A stretch of 7,239 nucleotides of DNA from Methanobacteriota archaeon (lineage in GTDB: Archaea > Thermoplasmatota > Poseidoniia > Poseidoniales > Poseidoniaceae). Within the stretch, counting starts at the first letter, position 1; every line of letters starts with the position of its first letter. The notes under the pieces were generated by a model that searched no databases, was not told the DNA's origin, and saw only the letters and a list, made by a program, of their open reading frames with translations. Positions 1-6,139 of this stretch are shown piece after piece. The position numbers and the translations under genes were made by a program. The stretch spans positions 1 to 7,239 of the forward strand of contig PCBQ01000085.1 of the NCBI GenBank assembly GCA_002731395.1, in the 5' to 3' direction.

Positions 1-859
1 GAGCCTTGACGCCAAGGGGGCCAGAACCGGGTCCGCCCCCGCCGTGGGGCTGGCTGAAGGTCTTGTGGAGGTTGTAGTGGACCGCGTCGAAGCCCATGAG
101 ACCGGGTGACGTTCGGCCGATGATGGCGTTGAAGTTCGCCCCGTCGTAGTACATCTGGCCGCCAACGCCGTGCACGAGTTCCGCAGCAGCAGCGATGTCC
201 GTCTCAAACAGGCCGAGGGTGTTCGGGTTGGTGATCATCATCGCGGCGATGGTGTCATCGAGGACCGCCTCGAGCGCTTGGAGATCGATGCGGCCGTCCT
301 CGGTGGAGGGCACTTCAACGATTTCGAAACCGGCCATGGCGGCGCTTGCTGGGTTGGTCCCGTGGGCAGAGTCGGGCACCACGATGCGGGTGCGCTGGGC
401 TTCACCGCGCTCGCGGAAGTACTCCTGAATGCAGCGCACGGCGGTGAATTCACCCTGCGCGCCGGCCACGGGCTGGAGGGTGACTTCGTCCATGCCGGCA
501 CACACCGCAAGCATGTGTTGCATTTCGTGGAAGATGGACAGCAAGCCCTGCAGGTGATGTTCCGGCTGGTGAGGATGCACGTCGCAGATGCCGGGCATCT
601 GTGCGATGACCTCGTTCACGCGCGGGTTGTGCTTCATCGTGCACGAGCCGAGCGGATAGAAGCCCGTGTCGATGCCGAAGTTGCGGCGTGAGAGGTTCGT
701 GTAGTGGCGCACCATCTCAGGTTCGGAGAGGCGGGGCCAGCGCGGCGCCTCCTTGCGCAGGAGCGAGGTGGCGAGGTTGAGCTCGCTTTCGGCCACAAGA
801 GGCGAGGGTTGTGCGTAGCCTGCGCCTGCGGCTCCGGTGTGGTCCCAGAGGTTGTTCAT
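1..859 (-). CDS. gcvPB: Glycine dehydrogenase (decarboxylating) subunit 2, 3' end cut by window edge
   Basis: This is the PLP-carrying half of the two-subunit P-protein of the glycine cleavage system, which decarboxylates glycine and passes the aminomethyl group to lipoylated GcvH in the cytoplasm. 286 codons are visible; the family is usually near 480-500 residues, so about 200 C-terminal residues lie outside. Family motifs in order are FGIDTGFYPLGSCTMKHNP (61-79), LQPVAGAQGEFTA (128-140), DSAHGTNPASAAMAGF (163-178), MITNPNTLGLFE (208-219) and YYDGANFNAI (237-246). The PLP-lysine block HYNLHKTFSQPHGGGGPGSG (261-280) has Schiff-base Lys266 (codon at 62-64). The ATG at 859 is chosen because GGAGGTG lies 5 nt upstream and because it overlaps the gcvPA stop as ATGA. 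The overlap implies one mRNA and translational coupling, giving equal subunit amounts. Homology is certain; the gene is partial only because of the window edge. Confidence 0.96.
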   Translation of the reverse strand, partial: MNNLWDHTGAAGAGYAQPSPLVAESELNLATSLLRKEAPRWPRLSEPEMVRHYTNLSRRNFGIDTGFYPLGSCTMKHNPRVNEVIAQMPGICDVHPHQPEHHLQGLLSIFHEMQHMLAVCAGMDEVTLQPVAGAQGEFTAVRCIQEYFRERGEAQRTRIVVPDSAHGTNPASAAMAGFEIVEVPSTEDGRIDLQALEAVLDDTIAAMMITNPNTLGLFETDIAAAAELVHGVGGQMYYDGANFNAIIGRTSPGLMGFDAVHYNLHKTFSQPHGGGGPGSGPLGVKA

Positions 860-2226
860 GCGACCACCTCCGCGCACCATGCGGCCATGGCCGTGGCCAA
901 TCGCTCAATCTCATCAGGCCGCGTCTGGTCGGTCGCGGTGACCAGCAGTTGGTCTGCGCGGTCGTCCGACCATCGGCCAAGATCGAAGCCGGGCAGCACG
1001 CCATGGGCCTCGAGCGCACTGATGCAGTCGGCCGCGGTGCCAGGAAGGCGAACGGCGATTTCGTTGAAGTGGTGGCCGTCTGGGTGGACGAATTCAACAC
1101 CGGCGACGCCTTGTAGGGCGTCGACGACCGCGTGGAGGGCAGCTGCGTTTCGCACCGCGAGGGCCCGCACGCCTTCAGGCCCGAGCAGCGACATGTGCAT
1201 CGCACCCATGAGCGCGATGAGGGTCTCGTTGGTGCAGAGGTTCGAAGTCGCACGGTGACGTCGAATGTGCTGTTCACGGGTGGACAGGGTCAGGCAATAC
1301 GCGGTTTGCTCGTCTTCGTCGATCGTGCGACCGACGATGCGTCCGGGCATTTGACGCATGTAGGCCTTCGAGCAGGCGAAGATGCCGTAGATTGGACCGC
1401 CAGCGGTCATTGGCGAGCCAAAGGGCTGTCCTTCGCCGACCACGATGTCCGCTCCGTAGTGGCCAGGCGCTTCGTAGAGGCCGAGGGAGACCGGATTGAC
1501 GCCGACGATGAAGGCGGTGTGCTCACCGACGATGTCCTTCACGCCAACAAGGCTTGCGTCGAGCAGGCCAAGCGGATTGGGTTGCTCGACGTAGACCGCA
1601 CAGGCGCCCGCGGCTTCCACCACGGAGGCGGGGTCCAGCGTGCCGTCATCGAGGTGGCGGAGTTTACGCAATTCGATGCCGCCGCCCTGCGTGTAGTTGT
1701 GAATGACCGACCAGCGGTCGGGCGGAACGAGTTCGGACACATACACAACACCCTTCTGAGTGGCCTTGCGGCCGTGCACGCGAACCGCGCACGTGATCGC
1801 TTCGGCCGCTGCGGAAGAGCCGTCATAGACGGAAAGGTTGGCCACGGGAAGACCGACCAATTCGCTGATGAGGCCCTGGAATTCCCACATGGCTTGGAGC
1901 ATGCCTTGGCTCACTTCTGCTTGGTAGGGCGTGTAGGCGGTCAAAAACTCGCCACGCGTGACCAGTTGGAAGACCGAGGCAGGAACGTGGTTTCGATAGA
2001 GCCCTGCCCCGATGAAAGAGGCCATGCTTCCGAGGGGTACGTTCGCACCGAGCAAACGGCGTGCATCGGCGATGATCTCTTCCTCGGTTTGGGGAGGGCG
2101 CAGCGGCAGATCGTCCCCCATCCGCACATCCACGGGAACGTCGGAAAACAGGTCGTCCATGGACGCGTAGCCCATTGCACTCAGCATCTCGGCTTCGCGT
2201 CCAAGGTTGGGGAGTTGGTCGACCAT
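856..2226 (-). CDS. gcvPA: Glycine dehydrogenase (decarboxylating) subunit 1
   Basis: N-terminal half-type subunit of the heteromeric P-protein; it pairs with GcvPB to form the glycine decarboxylase, corresponding to the N-terminal half of the single-chain GcvP. At 456 residues it is full length for the family. Visible family blocks are FIGAGLYRNHVPASV (71-85), EFLTAYTPYQAEVSQGMLQA (93-112), LSVYDGSSAAAEA (131-143), GEGQPFGSPMTAGGP (264-278), RQMPGRIVGRTID (291-303) and LTLSTREQHIRRHRATSNLC (312-331, continuing TNE). There is no PLP lysine, as expected for this subunit. The ATG at 2226 is supported by GAGGTG 5 nt upstream, the same spacing as gcvPB. First gene of a gcvPA-gcvPB operon; it is divergent from the glycosyltransferase, and an AT-rich element at 2259-2267 is the probable promoter core. 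No frameshift or missing motif was seen. Confidence 0.97.
   Translation of the reverse strand: MVDQLPNLGREAEMLSAMGYASMDDLFSDVPVDVRMGDDLPLRPPQTEEEIIADARRLLGANVPLGSMASFIGAGLYRNHVPASVFQLVTRGEFLTAYTPYQAEVSQGMLQAMWEFQGLISELVGLPVANLSVYDGSSAAAEAITCAVRVHGRKATQKGVVYVSELVPPDRWSVIHNYTQGGGIELRKLRHLDDGTLDPASVVEAAGACAVYVEQPNPLGLLDASLVGVKDIVGEHTAFIVGVNPVSLGLYEAPGHYGADIVVGEGQPFGSPMTAGGPIYGIFACSKAYMRQMPGRIVGRTIDEDEQTAYCLTLSTREQHIRRHRATSNLCTNETLIALMGAMHMSLLGPEGVRALAVRNAAALHAVVDALQGVAGVEFVHPDGHHFNEIAVRLPGTAADCISALEAHGVLPGFDLGRWSDDRADQLLVTATDQTRPDEIERLATAMAAWCAEVVA
865..871 (-). promoter_or_regulatory. Ribosome binding site of gcvPB inside the gcvPA end
   Basis: The minus strand reads GGAGGTG, 5 nt before the gcvPB ATG. 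It lies within the last codons of gcvPA, so gcvPB can be initiated both by this site and by ribosomes finishing gcvPA at the ATGA overlap. Confidence 0.82.
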
Positions 2227-2325
2227 CGTGCCACCTCAGTTGAGACCAATATCGGCCGGATTTAATCATCGTCATCCGGACACAGCACGGCGAATCCTCA
2301 TGGCCTCCACCGCACGTCGCATGCC
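2227..2325. promoter_or_regulatory. Divergent promoter region between gcvPA and the glycosyltransferase
   Basis: A 99-bp spacer. Its only clear AT-rich element is GATTTAATC (2259-2267), a symmetric sequence that reads as a TATA-like box on both strands. With the usual archaeal spacing of about 25-27 nt, it would start gcvPA transcripts near 2238, a leader of about 12 nt that holds the ribosome binding site. It would start glycosyltransferase transcripts near 2288. Both TSS positions are inferences. CGGCCG (2253-2258) and TCCGGA (2275-2280) are short self-complementary sequences nearby. No T-rich terminator is present. Confidence 0.5.
2232..2237 (-). promoter_or_regulatory. Ribosome binding site of gcvPA
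   Basis: The minus strand reads GAGGTG, then 5 nt (GCACG), then ATG. This matches the core of the archaeal anti-Shine-Dalgarno complement GGAGGTGAT. The site fixes the gcvPA start at 2226. Confidence 0.8.
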
Positions 2326-3453
2326 ATGGGCAAGGTGGTGATGCTCGTCACCAACGCATGCGCCCCGGATCCGCGCGTGCTCCGACAAGCCCGCTGGTTG
2401 GTGGAGGCGGGCCATGAGGTCACAGTGCACGCCTTTGACCGCGGACAGGAGCACCCTGCCCATGAGAGCCATGCGGGGGTTGATGTCGTGCGGCACCACC
2501 TCGGCATGCACCCTTATGGGGCCAGTTTCGCCACGCTTCGCGGCCTGCGCAAGTTCCGTCAAAGCGCCCTACGAGCGTGCAAAGAAACCACACCAGATCT
2601 CGTGGTGTGCCACGATGCGGACACGCTTCCCCTCGCAAGAAAACTGCGAAAGACGGGCATTGCGACCGTGTTTGACATGCATGACCTTCACCACACGTGG
2701 GCGAAAATCGGCGCCGCACAACGCCTTGACCGGCGTTTGGCCAGCCGCTGGTTGGAGCAACGCACCCGTCAAGGCCTGCCGCATGCAGACCTCGTTGTGA
2801 CGACCAGCGGCGCCATCACGAAGGGCGGTCGTCCTGGCCTTCAGCAGCAGGTGGAAGCTTGGGGGCGTGACGCCCTCGTGCTGGAGAACCGTCCCGACAA
2901 GGGGACCTTTCGCTCCGCTTTGCCGGACGATACGTGGCGCGTGGGGTGCTTTGGACGGGTCCGTGATCTTGCCACCGTGGACCTGGTGATTCAGGCCCTT
3001 TCGTCCATGCCAGAAGACCAACGCCCAGTTTTGCGATGGGCAGGCGACGGCGTGGCCGCGGAGGCTGCTCGGCGCCGGCTCGCTGATTCCGACTTGGAGG
3101 TGGAATCCGAGGGCGCCTTTGCGCATGAGGACCTTGACCGTCTGCATGACGGCGTGGACGTGGCCCTTGCGCTCTACGACCCGGGCAGAGGCAACATCGC
3201 TGATGGGGCCCTGCCCGTCCGGATGTTCGAAGCGGCGGTACGTGGCGTTCCGAGCGTGGTCAATGCCGGGGTGCTGATGGGCGACATCGCGGTCAGGGAA
3301 GCCATCGGCGTTGTGTGCGCATGGGACGATGCTGAGGCCCTTGTTGCCGCACTGAACGACGCGCGAAACCTTGCCGTTCCCGAGGGTGCAGGACGCATGT
3401 CAGAAGGTATGCGCATGACGTGGCTGGAAGCCGTCGAGGGATTGCTGGGCTAA
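2326..3453 (+). CDS. GT4-like glycosyltransferase (GT-B fold)
   Basis: Transfers a sugar from an activated (usually nucleotide) donor to an unknown acceptor, probably at the cytoplasmic membrane face; 375 residues, normal for GT4 enzymes. The N-terminal Rossmann domain starts with strand VVMLVTNACAPDPRVLRQA (4-22), typical of this group, then EAGHEVTVHAF (27-37), DLVVCHDADTLPLA (91-104) and TVFDMHDLHH (114-123). The C-terminal donor domain begins near WRVGCFGRVRDL (204-215), with LRWAGDG (236-242) and LPVRMFEAAVRGVP (296-309). Glu302 matches the second Glu of the E-x7-E motif; the first is Gly294 here, as in many family members. No signal peptide or membrane segment was seen. The ATG at 2326 starts the first beta strand; no in-frame ATG lies upstream before a stop at 2263, and no ribosome binding site is visible. 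The gene stands alone on the plus strand, interrupting a run of minus-strand genes. Donor and acceptor cannot be told from sequence. Confidence 0.85.
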   Translation: MGKVVMLVTNACAPDPRVLRQARWLVEAGHEVTVHAFDRGQEHPAHESHAGVDVVRHHLGMHPYGASFATLRGLRKFRQSALRACKETTPDLVVCHDADTLPLARKLRKTGIATVFDMHDLHHTWAKIGAAQRLDRRLASRWLEQRTRQGLPHADLVVTTSGAITKGGRPGLQQQVEAWGRDALVLENRPDKGTFRSALPDDTWRVGCFGRVRDLATVDLVIQALSSMPEDQRPVLRWAGDGVAAEAARRRLADSDLEVESEGAFAHEDLDRLHDGVDVALALYDPGRGNIADGALPVRMFEAAVRGVPSVVNAGVLMGDIAVREAIGVVCAWDDAEALVAALNDARNLAVPEGAGRMSEGMRMTWLEAVEGLLG

Positions 3454-3456
3454 GCA

Positions 3457-4575
3457 TCACACGAAGGGTGGGCGAACGACCACGGCACGAACCGCCTTTC
3501 GTGGACTGGCCTGCACCATGACTTCGTCGCCTTCGCTCACCCCTGCGATGTAACCGATGCCAATGCCAACGTTGTCGAGCGAAGGCGCGGGAGCGCCTGA
3601 AGTGAGCTGTCCGATCGTTGCGCCGTCGAGGTCGGTAACGGGCTTTCCTGGTCGAGGGAGCGGGCCCTTCTCGAGGTAGCGTACACCCCACCAACGTGCA
3701 TCATCTTCCCCATGGCCTCGCATCTTCTCTCCACCGGGGTGGTCATGGTCAAAGCCCCAGCCGAAGGGGACGTTGGTCTCCCACGAATCCCGGGCAAGGA
3801 AGGCCTCTGCTTCGGTGGTGGCCAAAGACGGCCAGAGGAAGTCAACCCCTGAAAGGAGGAAACCCTTCTCGAGACGGAGCGTGTCACGAGCACCAAGACC
3901 TACTGGCGTTGCTCCAGCCTCAACCAGGGCACGCCACAAAGGCGCTGCATCGGCGTTCGGGACGAGCAGTTCATACCCTGCTTCGCCGGTGTACCCGGTC
4001 CCTTGGATGTAGCCACTGATGCCCAGAGCAGCACCGTCGAGGGGCGACCAGCGGAAGCGCCCAACATGCGCAGCCTCACCAAGAACGGCAGAGAGCACGT
4101 CTTTGGCCCCCGGGCCTTGAAGCGCCAAAATCGCCGTCGTGTCGGACAGATCTTCAAGCGTAACGGAGCCGTCTTTGGGAAGGTGTTCGGTGAACCATTG
4201 GTGCATGACGGCGATCATTGAGGCGTTGGGCACGCCCAAGATTTCGTTTTCAGAAGTGACGGCGAAGATCATGTCGTCGATGATATGGCCTTCATGGTCC
4301 ATGAAATGGGTGTAGGCGCATCGACCTGGTGCCACCCCCGTCACGCGCTGGGTTGCGATGGTTTCGAGCCAAGCGCGCACATCTGCTCCTCTCAATCGAA
4401 ACAAACCCATGTGGGAGACATCGAACAATCCAGTGCCGGTCCGGGTGGCCACGTGCTCCTCTGAAATCGAACTGTACCAGATGGGCAATTCAAATCCGTG
4501 AAAATCCACAATGCGCCCTCCAAGGGCAACATGCTCGTCATAGAGTGGGGTGCGCACCAACGGTCCATCGCCCAT
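3457..4575 (-). CDS. gcvT: Aminomethyltransferase (glycine cleavage system T-protein)
   Basis: Takes the aminomethyl group from GcvH-lipoyl, releases ammonia and gives methylene-tetrahydrofolate (or the archaeal pterin equivalent). 372 residues, normal length. Motifs are FDVSHMG (51-57), HIIDD (97-101, holding the catalytic Asp of the T-protein family), LQGPGAKDVLS (152-162), GYTGEAGYEL (194-203), GLGARDTLRLEKGFLLSG (226-243) and GQLTSGAPAPSLDNVGIGIG (322-341). Between SGVD and the PFGWGF block there are about 14 more residues than in human T-protein (from memory), around 246-262. The ATG at 4575 lies 9 bp after the stop of the upstream PLP decarboxylase, so the two are probably co-transcribed; no strong ribosome binding site precedes it. 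The stop lies 3 bp from the convergent glycosyltransferase stop. GcvT-fold paralogues such as DMSP demethylase exist, but the canonical motifs and nearby gcvPA/gcvPB favour true GcvT. Confidence 0.92.
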   Translation of the reverse strand: MGDGPLVRTPLYDEHVALGGRIVDFHGFELPIWYSSISEEHVATRTGTGLFDVSHMGLFRLRGADVRAWLETIATQRVTGVAPGRCAYTHFMDHEGHIIDDMIFAVTSENEILGVPNASMIAVMHQWFTEHLPKDGSVTLEDLSDTTAILALQGPGAKDVLSAVLGEAAHVGRFRWSPLDGAALGISGYIQGTGYTGEAGYELLVPNADAAPLWRALVEAGATPVGLGARDTLRLEKGFLLSGVDFLWPSLATTEAEAFLARDSWETNVPFGWGFDHDHPGGEKMRGHGEDDARWWGVRYLEKGPLPRPGKPVTDLDGATIGQLTSGAPAPSLDNVGIGIGYIAGVSEGDEVMVQASPRKAVRAVVVRPPFV

Positions 4576-4584
4576 GCACGCGAC

Positions 4585-6030
4585 TCAGGTCCGCGGTCCT
4601 TCAACTTGTGACCCTGCGTCCGTGGGGAGGGTCCGCGCCAAGCGAAGCACGTGGTCAACCAAATCGTCCAGCGTGGACGCTTCCACCGCGGGGTTGGCAA
4701 TGACGGACCTCAGCACGACGCGCTGATCCAAATCCGCCCGGCTGATCATGAATCGGCCCTCCTCAAGCAATGCGGCACGAAGGGCTGCGTTGTGTGCATC
4801 AATCGCTTCGCCAAGGTACGGCAGGGCTTCGGGCACGTGACGGAAGCACACGTTGGTCCACACGGGCTCGCCAACCAGTTCGAGATGCGGTTCGGAGCGG
4901 ACCCGCTCGGCCAAATGCGCGGCGAGGTCCATGTATCGGTCCACGAGTGCCCCCCACCCCGCATCGCCGCGGGAACGCCATGCAAGGAAGAGTTTGAGCG
5001 CGTCGTTGCGTCGTCCGCATTGAAGCGAGAGGCGCCCGAGGTCTTGGTCCTCAGCATCGTCATGGAAGAGGTAGTGCGCCTCGTTGCCGTGGGCGCATGC
5101 AGCTCGGAGCACCTCAGCACGTTTGACGATGAAGGCGCTGCACACCAAGGGCAAACCCATCATTTTGTGCGCATCCCAGCACACGCTGTCGGCACGTTCC
5201 ACGCCATCCATCAGATGCCGATGGGTGGACGAAAAGAGGCAAGACCCACCCCATGCTGCATCGACGTGGAGCCACACACCGTGTGCTTCACAGACGTCCG
5301 CAAGACCATCGATGGGGTCAAAGGCTCCTCGAACCGTTGTGCCGCTGGTCGCCACCACGCACAGGGGTTTGCGACCAAGGCTCGCCTCGCGACGGATCGC
5401 GTCGTCAAGCGCAGATGGGTCCATGCGGCCTTGGTCGTCGGTGTCCACTTTGATGAGGTTGGCTCGACCCAAGCCGAGGACGTTGGCGGCCATGGCCACC
5501 GAGTAATGCGCTTCTTTTGAGACAAACATGCACCATGATCGCCCGTCAAAACCGTCGTGGCCTGACGCAGGGAGGGCAGCTTGTCGGGCGCACAGCACAC
5601 CCATCAGGTTCCCGTTTGATCCACCCGTGGTCAGCGTACCTGCTCCATGCGGCATCCGCAGGTGCTGACGCATTCTGTCAAGCACTGCGGTCTCGATCAG
5701 GCTGGCCAGCGGCGCAATCTCATAGGTGTACATCGATGTGTTCGTGGCTGCTGTGACCAATTCACCGGCCAGTCCTTCGGGCGTTAGCCCGCCCCATAGA
5801 GGGTTCATGAAACCAGGCTGGTCGGTCCTGACCGCTTGGCGAAGGTACGTTCGGATGTCGTCCAGCACCCGCTCGAGTCCTGAGCCGACGAGCGGCAAGT
5901 CAAGATCTGTGGTCTTGCGCAGACTTCCTGGAGACCAGTCGTGCCTGATGCGCCCATCCTTTGGAGGCTCAAGGTGTGCAAGCACCTCGGCCAAGACCGA
6001 CTCGAGGAAGCGCGTGCTGTCTTCCTCCAC
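4585..6030 (-). CDS. Group II PLP-dependent decarboxylase, glutamate/cysteine-sulfinate decarboxylase-like
   Basis: Fold-type I PLP enzyme of 481 residues, closest in motifs to GAD/CSAD/aspartate decarboxylases. Seen are LAGELVTAATNTSMYTYEIA (87-106), TTGGSNGNLM (134-143), SKEAHYS with PLP-stacking His175, TSGTTVRGAFDPIDGLADVC (228-247), HVDAAWGG with Asp257, DAHKMMGLPLVCSA with PLP Lys289, LQCGRRNDALKLFLAWRSRG (336-355), TNVCFRHVP (392-400) and LRSVIANPA with Arg441. Arg441 aligns with GAD67 Arg567, which binds the substrate carboxylate. Two oddities: the FFNQL block of GAD67 (Gln190 contacts substrate) reads FMNPL with Pro77, and the mobile loop between YLF (320-322) and QCGR (337-340) is shorter and has no Tyr. 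Substrate is therefore open: glutamate, aspartate (beta-alanine for CoA), cysteine sulfinate or another acid. Start is GTG at 6030; an in-frame stop lies at 6070-6072 with no ATG between. gcvT follows after 9 bp. Confidence 0.85.
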   Translation of the reverse strand: MEEDSTRFLESVLAEVLAHLEPPKDGRIRHDWSPGSLRKTTDLDLPLVGSGLERVLDDIRTYLRQAVRTDQPGFMNPLWGGLTPEGLAGELVTAATNTSMYTYEIAPLASLIETAVLDRMRQHLRMPHGAGTLTTGGSNGNLMGVLCARQAALPASGHDGFDGRSWCMFVSKEAHYSVAMAANVLGLGRANLIKVDTDDQGRMDPSALDDAIRREASLGRKPLCVVATSGTTVRGAFDPIDGLADVCEAHGVWLHVDAAWGGSCLFSSTHRHLMDGVERADSVCWDAHKMMGLPLVCSAFIVKRAEVLRAACAHGNEAHYLFHDDAEDQDLGRLSLQCGRRNDALKLFLAWRSRGDAGWGALVDRYMDLAAHLAERVRSEPHLELVGEPVWTNVCFRHVPEALPYLGEAIDAHNAALRAALLEEGRFMISRADLDQRVVLRSVIANPAVEASTLDDLVDHVLRLARTLPTDAGSQVEGPRT

Positions 6031-6032
6031 GG

Positions 6033-6050
6033 GCCGATGGGGCCATCGGC
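6033..6050. repeat. Inverted repeat with 8-bp arms next to the decarboxylase start
   Basis: The sequence is GCCGATGG-GG-CCATCGGC, perfect in both arms. It ends 2 nt before the GTG start of the decarboxylase on the minus strand. In RNA it would give a stem of 7 bp with a 4-nt loop directly before the start codon; in DNA it could be a dimeric-regulator site. Either role is inference. Confidence 0.6.
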
Positions 6051-6077
6051 GGCCTTTGAAGGACGCCCTTCACCCGC

Positions 6078-6100
6078 ATTCCATCGAAGGGATATGGAAT
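6078..6100. repeat. Inverted repeat ATTCCAT-N9-ATGGAAT
   Basis: Perfect 7-bp arms at 6078-6084 and 6094-6100 separated by 9 bp, in the middle of the divergent spacer. The right arm overlaps the AT-rich patch that could be the decarboxylase TATA element. Arm spacing of about one and a half helical turns would suit a dimeric DNA-binding protein; no regulator can be assigned from this alone. Confidence 0.45.
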
Positions 6101-6104
6101 CAAA

Positions 6105-6117
6105 ATGCAATCTGCAT
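6105..6117. repeat. Inverted repeat ATGCA-N3-TGCAT
   Basis: Perfect 5-bp arms around ATC, upstream of the thiR TATA-like element. It is short enough to occur by chance but lies within a cluster of similar symmetric sequences in a spacer of only 131 bp. Confidence 0.35.
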
Positions 6118-6131
6118 GAGGAATGATTCAG

Positions 6132-6139
6132 TCTAAATA
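6132..6139 (+). promoter_or_regulatory. thiR: TATA-like element of thiR
   Basis: TCTAAATA begins 30 nt and ends 23 nt before the ATG at 6162. This matches the archaeal TATA-to-start-site distance, so the transcript may begin at or very near the ATG (leaderless). Inferred from sequence and spacing only. Confidence 0.5.

Noticed and set aside
170..691. Plus-strand open frame of 173 codons opposite gcvPB
   Set aside because: Antisense shadow of gcvPB; His- and Gly-rich composition typical of reverse-complement translation.
2235..2244. CTCA-GT-TGAG inverted repeat upstream of gcvPA, considered as an operator
   Set aside because: Arms of only 4 bp, and one arm is explained by the gcvPA ribosome binding site.
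1132..2265. Long plus-strand open frame of 377 codons opposite gcvPA
   Set aside because: It lies wholly antisense to gcvPA, whose protein matches the family along its full length. The translation has no recognisable motif. Long antisense frames are expected in GC-rich genes with few stop codons.
2569..3147. Minus-strand open frame of 192 codons opposite the glycosyltransferase
   Set aside because: Antisense to a gene with clear GT-B motifs, and the translation has no recognisable domain.
4587..4600. Near-palindrome around CCGCGG at the decarboxylase end, considered as a terminator
   Set aside because: It has one mismatched position pair, no T-rich tract follows, and gcvT starts right after, so termination there is unlikely.
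4651..5520. Plus-strand open frame of 289 codons opposite the PLP decarboxylase
   Set aside because: Antisense to a full-length enzyme with all PLP motifs; no family features, ribosome binding site or promoter of its own.
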